From: Streptantibioticus parmotrematis | Lineage (GTDB): Bacteria > Actinomycetota > Actinomycetes > Streptomycetales > Streptomycetaceae | Reading direction: 5' to 3' | Length of the DNA stretch: 64,000 nucleotides | Assembly (NCBI RefSeq): GCF_019890615.1 | Contig: NZ_JAINVZ010000015.1 | Coordinates: forward strand, 1-64,000 | Shown here: positions 21,601 to 29,436 of the stretch, piece by piece | Layout: every line of letters begins with the position of its first letter | How positions within the stretch are numbered: the first letter of the stretch is position 1 | Made by a program: the position numbers and the translations under genes | Notes under the pieces: generated by a model | What the model was told of the DNA's origin: nothing | Databases searched by the model: none | Seen by the model: the letters and a program-made list of their open reading frames with translations, nothing else

Positions 21601-23457
21601 GCTTACAGCATCGGTCAGCTGGCAGCCGAGTACACCGACGTCCACGCCCGCGCGGTCAGCCACCGCATCCAGAACCTCGCGCGGCGCGTCTTGGGCGGTG
21701 CGGCCGAGGCGTTCATCGGCTCCGACGCCTGGTCCGCGGTCGAGCGTTCGCTGAAGAAGGCCGAGGCCGAAGGCTGGGACGCCGCTCGGCTGCTCGCCGC
21801 CGCATACGCGGAGCGCGACTTCGCCGACGCCGACGACGTCTCCGCGGTGCTGTCCTGGCGTATCGACGCCCGAGTAGAAGAGGGCCGCGCCGCTGCCGAA
21901 CGTGCCGCCGAACGGGAGTCGAAGCCGGGCCGCAGCCGCCCGCTCAAGCACATCGGCGACCAGCTGCTCGACCGCCTGCTGCAGTGCGCCGAGCGCCTGC
22001 GGCGCGAGGCACTGGAGGAATTGCACCGCGCCGACGCGGCCGTGGCCGGCCAGCCCCGTCACGTCGTGGTGGACGGTCTGCCACACCCGGCCTGGCCGCG
22101 CCGCCCGTACGGATATCTGACCCGCGCCGACCTCGCCACCGCCGTCGCCGACGCCCGGCGCCGCATGAGCCGAGCCGCACTCGACGGCGACCACGATGCC
22201 GAGCGGGCCGCCGCCGCGGAGCACGCTGCGCTGCGCTGCGAGCAGAAGCTGCGGCGGGACATGCGCCCGCTGGACCGCATGCGCGAGGACTGGCAGCGCG
22301 AGCCCAGGAGCGGCGCCAGCCACACCGCCCGCCAGCCTGTCGAGGCCACCCTTCGCGAGCTAGTCGCCACCCTGCACCGGCAGGACGAGGCGCGCCAGCG
22401 GCTGCACCGTGCTGAGATCATCGCCGCCCGCATCCGCGCCGAGCGGCGCCTGCGCGACCAGCTCCCCCACGGCCCCGCTCCGGTGCCCGACAACTCCGGT
22501 TCGCTCCCTGACTGGCTGGCCCCCTCGGCCGCCCTGCGGGACGCCGACACCCCCGAAGCGTGGCATGCACACCTGGTCGAGCGCCGTATCGTGCTCTCCC
22601 AGCGGCTGGAGCAGAGCGGCGCGCTGCTCGCCACGGACCCGCCCGCCTGGGCGTGTGTGCTGGGCCCCGTCCCGCACACCGGCAGCGAGCTGCGGGCGCT
22701 GTGGGAGCGCACCGCCGCGCTGGCGGATGCCTGGCGAGTCCGGCACGGTCTGGACGACTCGGTCGTCGGCATCGGCAACCAGCCCGAGGATCCACGCGAC
22801 GCCCACGCCTGGGCGATCTTCCAGGAGCGGATCGAGCAGGTCGGCCGGCGCACGAGGGCGTGGGCCGCCGCCCGCGCCCGGCCGGACAATCCCGTCTCCG
22901 GCATGCGCATCGCCGCGCGCACCGCGGAGAACTTCCACTACCTCCTGCTGGAGGCCCGCTTCACCGACGCCGACGACCGGCAGGCGGTCACGGCCGCCGC
23001 CGCGGCGTTCGCCGACGTCGCCTTGCGCCTGATGCTGGACGGCGAGGAACCGCCGGAGGAATGGGTCCAGCAGATCCCTGCACCCGATGAGCAGGACGAG
23101 GAACAGGAGGCCCAGTGGCGGCAGCTCGTCACTGCCTTGGCGGTGTGGAGGATGCTGCACCAGACTGACGCGGACGACCCCCTTGGGGAGAGCCCGGAGG
23201 AGGCCGAGCTGCGCGTGCAGTGGACCGAGCTGTACGACGCCCTGACGCTCTTCCAGCGCTCGCGGATCCAGCAGCGGCTCGCCGACCTGAGCGCCCATCG
23301 TGAGCGCGCCCGTCGCGGCCTGCCGCCGACCCACGGCCCGGTCACCGGCCAGACGGCCAAAGCCACCTCGCGAGCCCGCCAGGCGGCCGAGGACGAGCAG
23401 CAGCGCCAAGAGCGCCCCGGACCCGGTCTGGGCCCTCGCCGGGGCCCGAGAAGCTAA
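18685..23457 (+). CDS. traA: TraA-like MobF relaxase-helicase for conjugation
   Basis: A 1590-aa bifunctional protein that would nick oriT, stay covalently attached and unwind the transferred strand. The N-terminal TrwC-type relaxase domain (about 1-330) starts MMTIHKLSAGDGYLYYT. It has the metal-binding His cluster in LLHDHVVVANKV near residue 260, and a candidate catalytic tyrosine in the first 40 residues. A RecD/TraI-type SF1 helicase follows, with Walker A GPAGSGKTTALQ near 591, Walker B VIIVDEAGMAGT near 667, LIGDPAQLGAVESGG and STVHRAQGLTVAT. The C-terminal 600 residues are Arg/Glu-rich helices. ATG 18685 is preceded by AAGGTAGG; ATG 18688 is equally possible. Confidence 0.92.
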   Translation: MMTIHKLSAGDGYLYYTREIATGDERRSGKRELSDYYTAEGNPPGVWIGGGTAELGVRGTVTEAQMKALYGEGLHPDADRILAEAVAEGLSPAAAIRRARLGRRYYQYEQTKGPLAARIQDAIQDFETREGREATDAERKRIRGRIGAMAFREDFGRAPKDAEELSRYISANTSCDRQAVAGYDLVFRNKYGSVLWALGDEHTRVEVQAAHEQAIAETLAWIEENALATRTGINGIAQEDVRGGLIAARYRHYDSRRGDPLLHDHVVVANKVRGVDGKWRSIDGKLLYAMGVAASELYNQRVVEELCRRLGVQAEEREVTPGKRPVMAISGLDDDLIEAFSKRAQDIRKDLDKLLQEYRSRYGKEPDTGARMALIQQAAQMSRPHKKKARALSDLRAAWREEAIGLFGVARIDGLLDHLRAIARGAVTEEDPAAAVDIEQATRDVLQVVSSERAVWGERHVLAEARRHVVRLTQGRGDTRGLAERITRQAIDHGSIDLTPPDLHRPFAPLQRADGSSIYRRREAQLYTSSEVLAAESRILNAARTSVIPALGADRFAAVAERFDGPPLDPGQRRLAQAFACSDKLVVVGIGPAGSGKTTALQLVRDAIAAGGGRLIPLAPSSRAAKVMEDDLGAVAHTMHSWIAQRDRLAEGRRVKDAFQLRPGDVIIVDEAGMAGTRNLAGIVAEAEAAGALVRLIGDPAQLGAVESGGALRLVAREVGAVELEQLHRFRTDGEAEATLALRDGDPADAWTWHLAQDRIVGGGPQEMLDSVFAAWQTDTEAGLHSLMMADDTDAVRELNLRAQAFQIASGRLDLAHSTALRDEMQAAVGDLIVTRRNRRRLIVNAGLDFVKNGDQWCIEALDAAGNATVRRTGHGGRVVLPAFYLRRHAELGYASTVHRAQGLTVATAHGLITARTSRESAYVMATRARLSNRLYVVADEGQSMHDVLDAVARSSRGSVSAHETIRAEQHRAYSIGQLAAEYTDVHARAVSHRIQNLARRVLGGAAEAFIGSDAWSAVERSLKKAEAEGWDAARLLAAAYAERDFADADDVSAVLSWRIDARVEEGRAAAERAAERESKPGRSRPLKHIGDQLLDRLLQCAERLRREALEELHRADAAVAGQPRHVVVDGLPHPAWPRRPYGYLTRADLATAVADARRRMSRAALDGDHDAERAAAAEHAALRCEQKLRRDMRPLDRMREDWQREPRSGASHTARQPVEATLRELVATLHRQDEARQRLHRAEIIAARIRAERRLRDQLPHGPAPVPDNSGSLPDWLAPSAALRDADTPEAWHAHLVERRIVLSQRLEQSGALLATDPPAWACVLGPVPHTGSELRALWERTAALADAWRVRHGLDDSVVGIGNQPEDPRDAHAWAIFQERIEQVGRRTRAWAAARARPDNPVSGMRIAARTAENFHYLLLEARFTDADDRQAVTAAAAAFADVALRLMLDGEEPPEEWVQQIPAPDEQDEEQEAQWRQLVTALAVWRMLHQTDADDPLGESPEEAELRVQWTELYDALTLFQRSRIQQRLADLSAHRERARRGLPPTHGPVTGQTAKATSRARQAAEDEQQRQERPGPGLGPRRGPRS

Positions 23458-23475
23458 CGACGAAGGAGAGGAACG

Positions 23476-23772
23476 ATGGAGGACCAGCCGACTGACGGCC
23501 TCAGCCAGGAGCAGCGTGGACAGCTCGCCGCGTGGCTCTCCGAACGGCAGGCCCGCATGGCCGCCCTCGGGCACACCCCGGCCCCGGAGGACACCCTGGA
23601 TGAGCGGCTGCGCGGCATGGACGCAGCCTTCGAGGCCAGCCCCGACCGGAACGACGAGAGGGCGCAGGAGAATCACGAACTGCGTCGGACCGTGGCCATC
23701 TTGGAGGAGGCCATCCGCGCCCTCCTGGCCGGTCAGCTGCCCATGCCCGGTGCGGCGGCGGCCCCGAACTGA
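23476..23772 (+). CDS. Small helical protein downstream of traA
   Basis: A 98-aa acidic protein, 18 nt after the traA stop, with GAAGGAGAGG directly before ATG 23476. It is therefore almost certainly co-transcribed with traA. The sequence is mostly helical with a short coiled-coil-like segment (NHELRRTVAILEEAIRALLA) and no known motif. Genes of this kind behind MobF relaxases are common on actinobacterial plasmids. The function is unknown; a relaxosome or coupling accessory is a guess from position. Confidence 0.7.
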   Translation: MEDQPTDGLSQEQRGQLAAWLSERQARMAALGHTPAPEDTLDERLRGMDAAFEASPDRNDERAQENHELRRTVAILEEAIRALLAGQLPMPGAAAAPN

Positions 23773-23860
23773 ACGGGCCGCCGCCCGGCTATCGGCGCGC
23801 GCCCTGCGATCCCGGCGCCTGGCCCGGCCGGTGCATCTGCCACTCCTCTTCCGCCTGTGC

Positions 23861-24449
23861 ATGCCGACGGGCGGCAGCGCCCGCCGGGCGGCCAGGCCTA
23901 GCCGGGCAGCGTGGCGGATAGCCGCTCCGGTCCTGCTCGCGGCGGCGCTGACCAACGTCAGCGCGTGCGGCGGCTCCCCCAGCACGCACCCCTCTTCCTC
24001 GCCGAGCGCGGTACAGGTCACGGGAGCGCCGCCGGTGCGGCTGCCGGTCCCGGACAGGTTCGACGCTTCCCGGGGCTGGAGCACGACGGCGAGCCCGGAG
24101 GCCCCGGACGTCCAGGCCGGATCCAGTGGCTTCTCGCTGGTGGCTATCGCGCCCCGAAGCAACCTGGTGGTTCAGGCCGCCGCCGACGGCTCCCGCGTGC
24201 AGGCGTACGACCTGGCCACCGGGAAGGTCGCTTGGACCTTCATACCGGCTGCGCTGAGCGACGCCCGCACCGGCGTCTTCGTGATGACCACCGGGGGTCG
24301 CGAGCAGATCCTGCTTGCCCGGCAGGGCAAGACCAGCGGCGACGGGCTGCACCAGTCCGGCTCGACCGCCACGGTGGACATCATCCCCGTTGACTCCCCC
24401 GCCAAGGCGACCGCCGCCCGCCATCTCGACTTGCCCGTCGCCGGCTGGG
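23861..24449 (+). pseudogene. 5' part of a PQQ-propeller-like lipoprotein gene, truncated
   Basis: From ATG 23861 the frame encodes a typical lipoprotein signal (RIAAPVLLAAALTNVSACGG, lipobox Ser-Ala-Cys). A Ser/Pro linker and the start of a beta-propeller follow (VVQAAADGSRVQAYDLATGK, then VAWTF). After about 195 residues, at LPVAG, homology ends abruptly. The frame continues as unrelated low-quality sequence to 24559. The remaining propeller blades are missing, so the export protein cannot be complete. It marks one side of a recombination junction. Confidence 0.7.
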
Positions 24450-24707
24450 TACGTGCGGGACGTTGTGGAGCGGGTGACGCCCAGCGTGCTGGCGGCGAGG
24501 GCTGCCGGCCAGGTGCAGCCCGAGGAGATCATCGCCGCGCATGTTCGTCACACGGCTGATCTGCTGCTGGAGCGCTCTCGCGTGCTGGCCGAGAAGGTCG
24601 CCGCCGGTGAAACCGCCATCGTGGGCCTGCGCTACCAGCTGACCGGCGGCAGCGCACACCTCGTCACCTCCCACGGTCTCGACGCGCAGGCGGCAGCCGC
24701 GTCCTGA
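24450..24707 (+). pseudogene. 3' part of a beta-carbonic-anhydrase-type gene
   Basis: In the +1 frame relative to the lipoprotein, YVRDVVERVTPSVLAARAAG, then EEIIAAHVRHTADLLLERSR, and AIVGLRYQLTGGSAHLVTSH match the C-terminal part of bacterial beta-class carbonic anhydrases, which end AIVGL-x-YQL. The stop is TGA 24705-24707. The N-terminal zinc-ligand region is absent. The lipoprotein fragment is joined directly upstream, so this is the other half of the scar. Confidence 0.7.
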
Positions 24708-24759
24708 CCGTACGGGTCTTCCCGAGGTGTGCCTGGTGAGCTCCCGGCGTCGGTGCCGG

Positions 24760-25737
24760 TCACGCAGTGGGGCGGGGGCCTGCGGCGCGTCGCAGCCGGT
24801 TGGCGATCGCGAGCCCCAGGCCCTCCTCCACCGGCAACGAGGCGATGATGACGTCACACCCGCGCTGGTCGAGTTCGCGCAAGAACCCGTACAGCTCCCG
24901 TGCGTAGGCGGTCGTGGAACCGGGGATCTTCAGCACAGCGTGTGCTTTCACCACGGCGTCGGCGAGAGCGGGCGGAAGAAGAAGGCCCACGCGGTGTCCT
25001 CGCTCCCGTGCGAGGCGCGCTTCGAGGGCGAGGTTCTCCGGTTCGACGAGGATGACCCGCGCACGCGGTGCGTAATGGGAGGGATGCTGACCCGGCACCC
25101 GCACGTGGCTGGCCGAGGGGACCGCGAGTGGGTGGCCCAGCACCCGTTCGAGGTCTTCGCGCGTGATGCCGCCGGGGCGCAGGATGCTCGGCGTAATGCC
25201 CGTGAGGTCGACGATGGTCGACTCGACGCCGACCTGGCAAGCGCCTCCGTCCAGGACGAAGTCCACGGCGTCGCCGAGTTCCGTACGGACATGGTCGGCG
25301 GTGGTGGGGCTGACGGCGCCGAAGCGGTTCGCGGACGGGGCGGTGATTCCGCCGCCGAAGGCAGCAAGCAACGTAAGGGCCACGGGATGGCCCGGCACGC
25401 GTACTGCCACCGTCTCCAGGCCGCCGGTCGCCTGGAGCGGTACCCGGCGACCGCGCCGCAGGACCAGCGTGAGCGGGCCCGGCCAGAAGCGTTCGCCCAG
25501 CAGGCGCGCCGTGGGCGGCACATCCTCGGCCCAGTCGTCGAGCAGCTGCGCATCGCCGAGGTGGACGATCAGCGGGTGAGAGGGCGGACGCCCCTTGACC
25601 TGGAAGATACGCGAGACCGCGGCGGGGTCTTCGGCGTTGGCGCCCAGACCGTAGACCGTCTCGGTGGGGAGAGCCACGAGCCCTCCGTCACGCAGCACAC
25701 CGGCTGCCGTCTCGATGTCACTGGTCCTCGCGATCAC
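24760..25737 (-). CDS. L-threonylcarbamoyladenylate synthase (Sua5/TsaC)
   Basis: A 325-aa enzyme making the threonylcarbamoyl-AMP intermediate for the t6A37 modification of ANN-decoding tRNAs. The YrdC-like domain covers residues 1-200: LVALPTETVYGLGANA, KGRPPSHPLIVH (substrate-binding K-x-R), FWPGPLTLVL, PSANRFGAVSPTTA and VESTIVDL. The C-terminal Sua5 domain begins after the linker PGQHPSHYAPRARVILVEPE. This is the full-length archaeal/bacterial Sua5 form, longer than E. coli TsaC. Such a housekeeping gene is unusual on a plasmid, so it may be a second copy. It converges on the carbonic anhydrase fragment. Confidence 0.93.
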   Translation of the reverse strand: MIARTSDIETAAGVLRDGGLVALPTETVYGLGANAEDPAAVSRIFQVKGRPPSHPLIVHLGDAQLLDDWAEDVPPTARLLGERFWPGPLTLVLRRGRRVPLQATGGLETVAVRVPGHPVALTLLAAFGGGITAPSANRFGAVSPTTADHVRTELGDAVDFVLDGGACQVGVESTIVDLTGITPSILRPGGITREDLERVLGHPLAVPSASHVRVPGQHPSHYAPRARVILVEPENLALEARLARERGHRVGLLLPPALADAVVKAHAVLKIPGSTTAYARELYGFLRELDQRGCDVIIASLPVEEGLGLAIANRLRRAAGPRPTA

Positions 25738-25808
25738 GCCGCGATTCTAGGCGCACGTCGAGGACCGGCGACCCCCGCGCGGGTGAGCGGGCAACTCGCA
25801 CAGGTGGC

Positions 25809-26306
25809 TTATGGGAAGGTCTGCTGGGCGTGGGTGTGGTGGAGCTGCTGCAGTACGGTGCTTTGCTGCTGGGCGCGTTCGATCAGGGTGTCGAGGTGGT
25901 GTTGGTCGAGCCGGTCGTCGTGGTCCGCGAGGGTGCGCAGCGCGCGCCAGCCCGACGTTTTGCCCTCGACACCGACGCGCAGCATTTCCAGTTCCAGTAG
26001 GGAGCTCAGTGGCGAGCGGTGCAGCAGCCGGCCGTTCGGCTTCAGCCGGCCGGTCTTCTCTGCCAGGTAGCCGGCGGCGTTCATGCGGCGGCGGACGGCG
26101 ATCCCCAGCGTGTTCATGATCTTCAGGAGGGATGCGCGGTCTTCCGCGATCTCGGCGGCTAGGCGCTCGAGTGCTTCTGGGTCGGTGAAGTGCTGGCGTG
26201 CGCTGACCATGCGGCGTGCCAGGTGGGTGCCGAACCCGGCGCCGGCCAAGTGGTCGTTGAGGTAGATGTCCAGCAACCGCTGCTGATCGCTGTGCACGAT
26301 CCGCAC
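25809..26306 (-). CDS. Uncharacterised all-helical protein next to a SigB-type sigma factor
   Basis: A 165-aa protein that looks entirely helical, in the manner of a four-helix bundle. It runs LDIYLNDHLAGAGFGTHLAR, DPEALERLAAEIAEDRASLL, LKIMNTLGIAVRRR, LSSLLELEMLRVGVEGKTSG and DDRLDQHHLDTLIERAQQQS. His, Asp and Glu are frequent, but the spacing does not clearly match ferritin or hemerythrin metal sites. It is transcribed in the same direction as the sigma gene 99 bp upstream and probably belongs to its stress regulon (inference). No signal peptide or membrane helix. Confidence 0.75.
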   Translation of the reverse strand: MRIVHSDQQRLLDIYLNDHLAGAGFGTHLARRMVSARQHFTDPEALERLAAEIAEDRASLLKIMNTLGIAVRRRMNAAGYLAEKTGRLKPNGRLLHRSPLSSLLELEMLRVGVEGKTSGWRALRTLADHDDRLDQHHLDTLIERAQQQSTVLQQLHHTHAQQTFP

Positions 26307-26405
26307 TCCTGTCCTTCGCTTCTTGCTCGACGAGGCGTCAGCGCATCTGCCACGCGGGGAAGCGTGCTGATGGAGGTGGTGCCGGCCTCCGCGCGCCCGG
26401 ACGCT

Positions 26406-27269
26406 TCAGGCGGGGGCGAGGAGTTGCTGACGCAGCCTATCCAGCGTCCGGGCCAGCAGGCGGGAGACGTGCATCTGGGAGATGCCGAGTTTCGCGCCGA
26501 TGGCGGACTGGGTCATGTCGTCGTTGAAGCGCATGGACAAGATGGTGCGCTCGCGCAGCGGGAGGGCCGCGATGAGCGGCTTGAGGGCGATGTGGTTCTC
26601 GACGCTCTCCAGGGCCGGGTCGTCGGCTCCGATCCGTTCGGCCCAGGCTGCTCCCGCGCTGTCGCCGTCTTCTTCGAAGGTCTGAGCATTCAGGGAGCAG
26701 GCGGTGTAGGCGCCGGCCGCTGTCTGGCTTTCGCGCACGTCGTCCTCGGTGACCTCGGCACGTGCGGCGAGCTCGGCGGTGGTCGGGGCACGGTCGAGTT
26801 CCACGGCGAGAGCGTCGGTGGCCCTCGCGAGGCTGATGCGCAGTTCCTGAATGCGCCGCGGCACGCGCACCGACCAGTTGGTGTCACGGAAGAAACGCTT
26901 GATCTCGCCGACGATGGTGGGCATGGCGAAGCTGACGAACTCCACCCCGTAGTCGGGATCGAACCGGTTGACCGCCTTGATCAGGCCGACCACGCCCACC
27001 TGATAGATGTCGTCCATCTGCTCGGTCCGCTTGCTGAAGCGTTTGGCGGCGAACCCGACCAGGGCCGTGTTGGCCTCGACCAGGGCGTTGCGCACGTACT
27101 GGTACTCGGCCGTACCTTCCTCCAGCCCGGCCAGCCGCCGGAACAGTGCTGACGAGACCGCCCGCACCTCGGATATAAACGGGGAGTGCTCAAGCGTTGA
27201 CTCATGGGATCGACCGTCCGCGCACTCGGTCATCGGCTCGCGGGTCCGGTTCACCTGAGGTGTCTTCAC
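26406..27269 (-). CDS. SigB/SigF-family RNA polymerase sigma factor (copy 1)
   Basis: A 287-aa alternative sigma factor of the streptomycete SigB/F/G stress group. Region 2 holds DIYQVGVVGLIKAVNRFDPD, then GVEFVSFAMPTIVGEIKRFF (-10 recognition). Region 3 is RVPRRIQELRISLARATDAL. Region 4 contains LPLRERTILSMRFNDDMTQS, then AIGAKLGISQMHVSRLLART (HTH for -35). The start is GTG 27269, with AGGAGA 5 nt upstream. No anti-sigma kinase lies beside it, but STAS proteins occur at 39433 and 44023. A very similar paralogue lies inverted at 44643. Confidence 0.95.
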   Translation of the reverse strand: MKTPQVNRTREPMTECADGRSHESTLEHSPFISEVRAVSSALFRRLAGLEEGTAEYQYVRNALVEANTALVGFAAKRFSKRTEQMDDIYQVGVVGLIKAVNRFDPDYGVEFVSFAMPTIVGEIKRFFRDTNWSVRVPRRIQELRISLARATDALAVELDRAPTTAELAARAEVTEDDVRESQTAAGAYTACSLNAQTFEEDGDSAGAAWAERIGADDPALESVENHIALKPLIAALPLRERTILSMRFNDDMTQSAIGAKLGISQMHVSRLLARTLDRLRQQLLAPA

Positions 27270-27601
27270 ACGCTCTCCTGACCTGGGAATACGGGATCCT
27301 GTGGCCCGCGAAAGGCGGAATCGTGCAGTCCGCGCCTACCCGGGCACGCGTAGTCGTATGTGTCAGGAAACAAGCGACCATGCCCCGCCCAGGAAGGCCG
27401 GGGCTCTCTCGCAGCGTGCCGTAGGCGTCGGACGGCTGGCGGTCAGCGGCAGAAGCGGTTGTCCCACGCAACGATGGCAGTGCGAGGCCAGCAGAGAAGG
27501 GGGCTACAGGCTGGTGAGAAGTTGGGGTGACAGCGTTTTGATCATGGTGTTGGTCCATCGGATCTGGCGCAGTGTCTGTGGGTGACACGTGGAGGCCAGT
27601 T
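27270..27601. other. Intergenic 332 bp upstream of the sigma gene
   Basis: It must hold the promoter of the sigma factor gene. On the minus strand GGGTAG occurs about 80 nt before the start, like the -10 of SigB-type promoters, but no matching GTTT lies at the usual spacing. I see no gene in it. Confidence 0.3.
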
Positions 27602-28116
27602 TCAGCAGATGGGTGTCACTGCTGGCCTGGGCGGCACCACACTACGGCCTCCATCTGCCCGAGCACCCTGACGACCATCCACGAAGCCGATCGACCCTGG
27701 TCCCCGCTCCTGCAGCAGTGGCTGGGAGCGCGTCACCACTCTTCCTATCGCCGTTGCCCAGTCGGATTCCACCAGCCGCCCGCCCTCTCGGACCAGCGGC
27801 CACGTCAGCCGATCACGCGCCGCGTTGGCCTGCCAGCCGAACAGGTCCTTCGGCTCCAGCCACCCTCGGTTGACCCGGTCACCCACGCGGCCTCGCACTC
27901 CGACGATCCGTCCGTCGAGCACCGCGATATCCATTACATCACCGTTCGAATGCAGAAGAGACGCACTCGGCACCCAGCGCTCCACATCCTGGGGGGCTCA
28001 ACCCGGCCTGAAGATGGGTGTCGATGCGCACCGGCCACGGCGCGCCGCACGCGTACGGAGTGCGCGCACCCCCAGGGGTCCGCGATCCGGTTGACCGATG
28101 TACGCACCTGCGTCAA
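27602..28116 (-). pseudogene. N-terminal remnant of a molybdopterin oxidoreductase gene
   Basis: From 27985 downward one frame reads ERWVPSASLLHSNGDVMDIA, then GRIVGVRGRVGDRVNRGWL, DLFGWQANAARDRL and GPGSIGFVDG. This matches the N-terminal domain of formate-dehydrogenase/nitrate-reductase-like molybdopterin enzymes. The expected start (VNRIADPWG) lies just upstream in another frame, at about 28090-28116, so there is at least one frameshift. The reading frame loses homology near 27690. About 600 further residues are missing, so it is a non-functional remnant. Confidence 0.75.
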
Positions 28117-28285
28117 CTCCCTGGAGAAGCACGACGACGAGTCGTCGGCGACGCCTGTGCCACAGCCGCGACAGGCGAGCCGTAGTGAAGGGCGGCGCGA
28201 AGGGCTTGGCCGTTCGCGCCACCTTGGGTCGGGGCTGCTGCAGCTGGGGAGCCGGTATCGCCGAGCTGGCCCCGATCGAGGGTGG

Positions 28286-28846
28286 TCAGTGCTTGCCGCG
28301 GCCGGTGATCAGGTCCCGGGCGCGGTCGACCAGACCGGCGCCGGGTGCCAGGAGCTTGTTGGCGGGGGGAGTGTCCGGGGCGGAAGGGTGAGGGCGGGTG
28401 GGCGCCGTCTTCTTCGCCCGGCGTACCTTGTCACCGAGTTCCTCCAGCTCTTCGGCCGTGCAGGCCCTCGCCAGTGCGGGAAAAAGACGGTCCTCCTCAT
28501 CCTGAACGTGCGCGGAGACGGTGAGCTTCAGACGAGCGACCAGGTCATCGAAGCGCTCCTGGTCCGCCCCGAGACCCTCAAGGTCCTTGAGGAGCTGTTC
28601 GACCTCGGCGTGGTCGCGGATCTCCTTGTCCGCCAGCTGAGCACCGCCTTCAACGTGCTCCCGCACCGCAGGGTACAAGTACTGCTCTTCAGCGACGGAA
28701 TGCCGCACCAGCTCGATCGTGACCTCGTCAACGAGCTCTCGGCGACGTTTGTCCCCCACTGGGGTCGTCTCGATCCGGCTGAACAGACCGGCGACTTCCC
28801 GGTGATCGGCCGTCAGTTCCGTGATCACATCTCCGCCATGCCCCAT
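28286..28846 (-). CDS. Hemerythrin domain protein
   Basis: A 186-aa protein from ATG 28846 (MGHGGDVITELTADHREVAG), with GGAG 7 nt upstream. The hemerythrin-type diiron ligands appear in order: the His of DHREV, then RHSVAEEQYLYPAV (His and Glu), the His of RDHAEVEQLL, and HVQDEEDRLFPAL (His and acidic). Such proteins bind O2 or NO, or sense redox state, in the cytoplasm. The C-terminal 50 residues are Lys/Pro-rich, with a short amphipathic end (GLVDRARDLITGRGKH). Proteins of this form are common in streptomycete stress clusters, which fits the neighbouring sigma and catalase-like redox genes. Confidence 0.9.
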   Translation of the reverse strand: MGHGGDVITELTADHREVAGLFSRIETTPVGDKRRRELVDEVTIELVRHSVAEEQYLYPAVREHVEGGAQLADKEIRDHAEVEQLLKDLEGLGADQERFDDLVARLKLTVSAHVQDEEDRLFPALARACTAEELEELGDKVRRAKKTAPTRPHPSAPDTPPANKLLAPGAGLVDRARDLITGRGKH

Positions 28847-29436
28847 CACGCCACTCCGCTCCATTACCAGGTTGACGAGTCTCACCTTGCTCTGACGGCG
28901 ACGCCGTGGCGTCGGCGGACACGCCTTAGTGGCGTTCGCCTGCCCCAAACGGCCCCAGTGACACCACTGCCGCCCAACTGCGAGTGCCGTTAACGGACGT
29001 GTCATGAGCCCCACATGGGCGTGAGGTTGGTCGGCCGGGTCACCGCAGGGCACCGTGAGCGGCATGGGCGAGCTCAGCGAGGATGATCCGTGGCGTGCTG
29101 GAGTGGTCGGTTGGGATGCGGATGAGTACGACGTCGAGCCGCGCTGATCGCCGGAAATCCTCTGCATCGTTCGAAACGCTTGGGCACCCTTAGACACTCT
29201 TGGGTGACGCTGAGGAAGCGGGTGGCGAAGTCCACGCCGGTGACGGACAGCACGGCAAGGGCAGCAAGGACGACGCCAGATCATCACGCTGCGGCTGCGC
29301 CGCGCGGTGCCTGCGCCGTCGGGCAGGAGAGGAGCCGCCATGGCAGGCCCGTAGGCCCGAAATCTCGAGCCGACCTCGGTGGTGACCGCCGGAGACGTGA
29401 CGGCTGCGCCTCGTTGTTGTGCGTGCTCATCGGTCT
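28847..29436. other. Intergenic 590 bp, possible decayed coding sequence
   Basis: I see no intact gene. On the minus strand, fragments such as a start MSTHNNEA near 29428 and a hydrophobic stretch (VVLAALAVLSVTGVDFATRF) near 29220-29280 sit in different frames, so a short gene may have decayed here. The hemerythrin promoter must be in the lower part. Confidence 0.3.

Noticed and set aside
19339-22323. A 994-codon open frame antisense to traA
   Set aside because: It mirrors the codon structure of traA in GC-rich DNA, contains no recognisable motif, and reads as low-complexity Gly/Ala/Val/Gln sequence.
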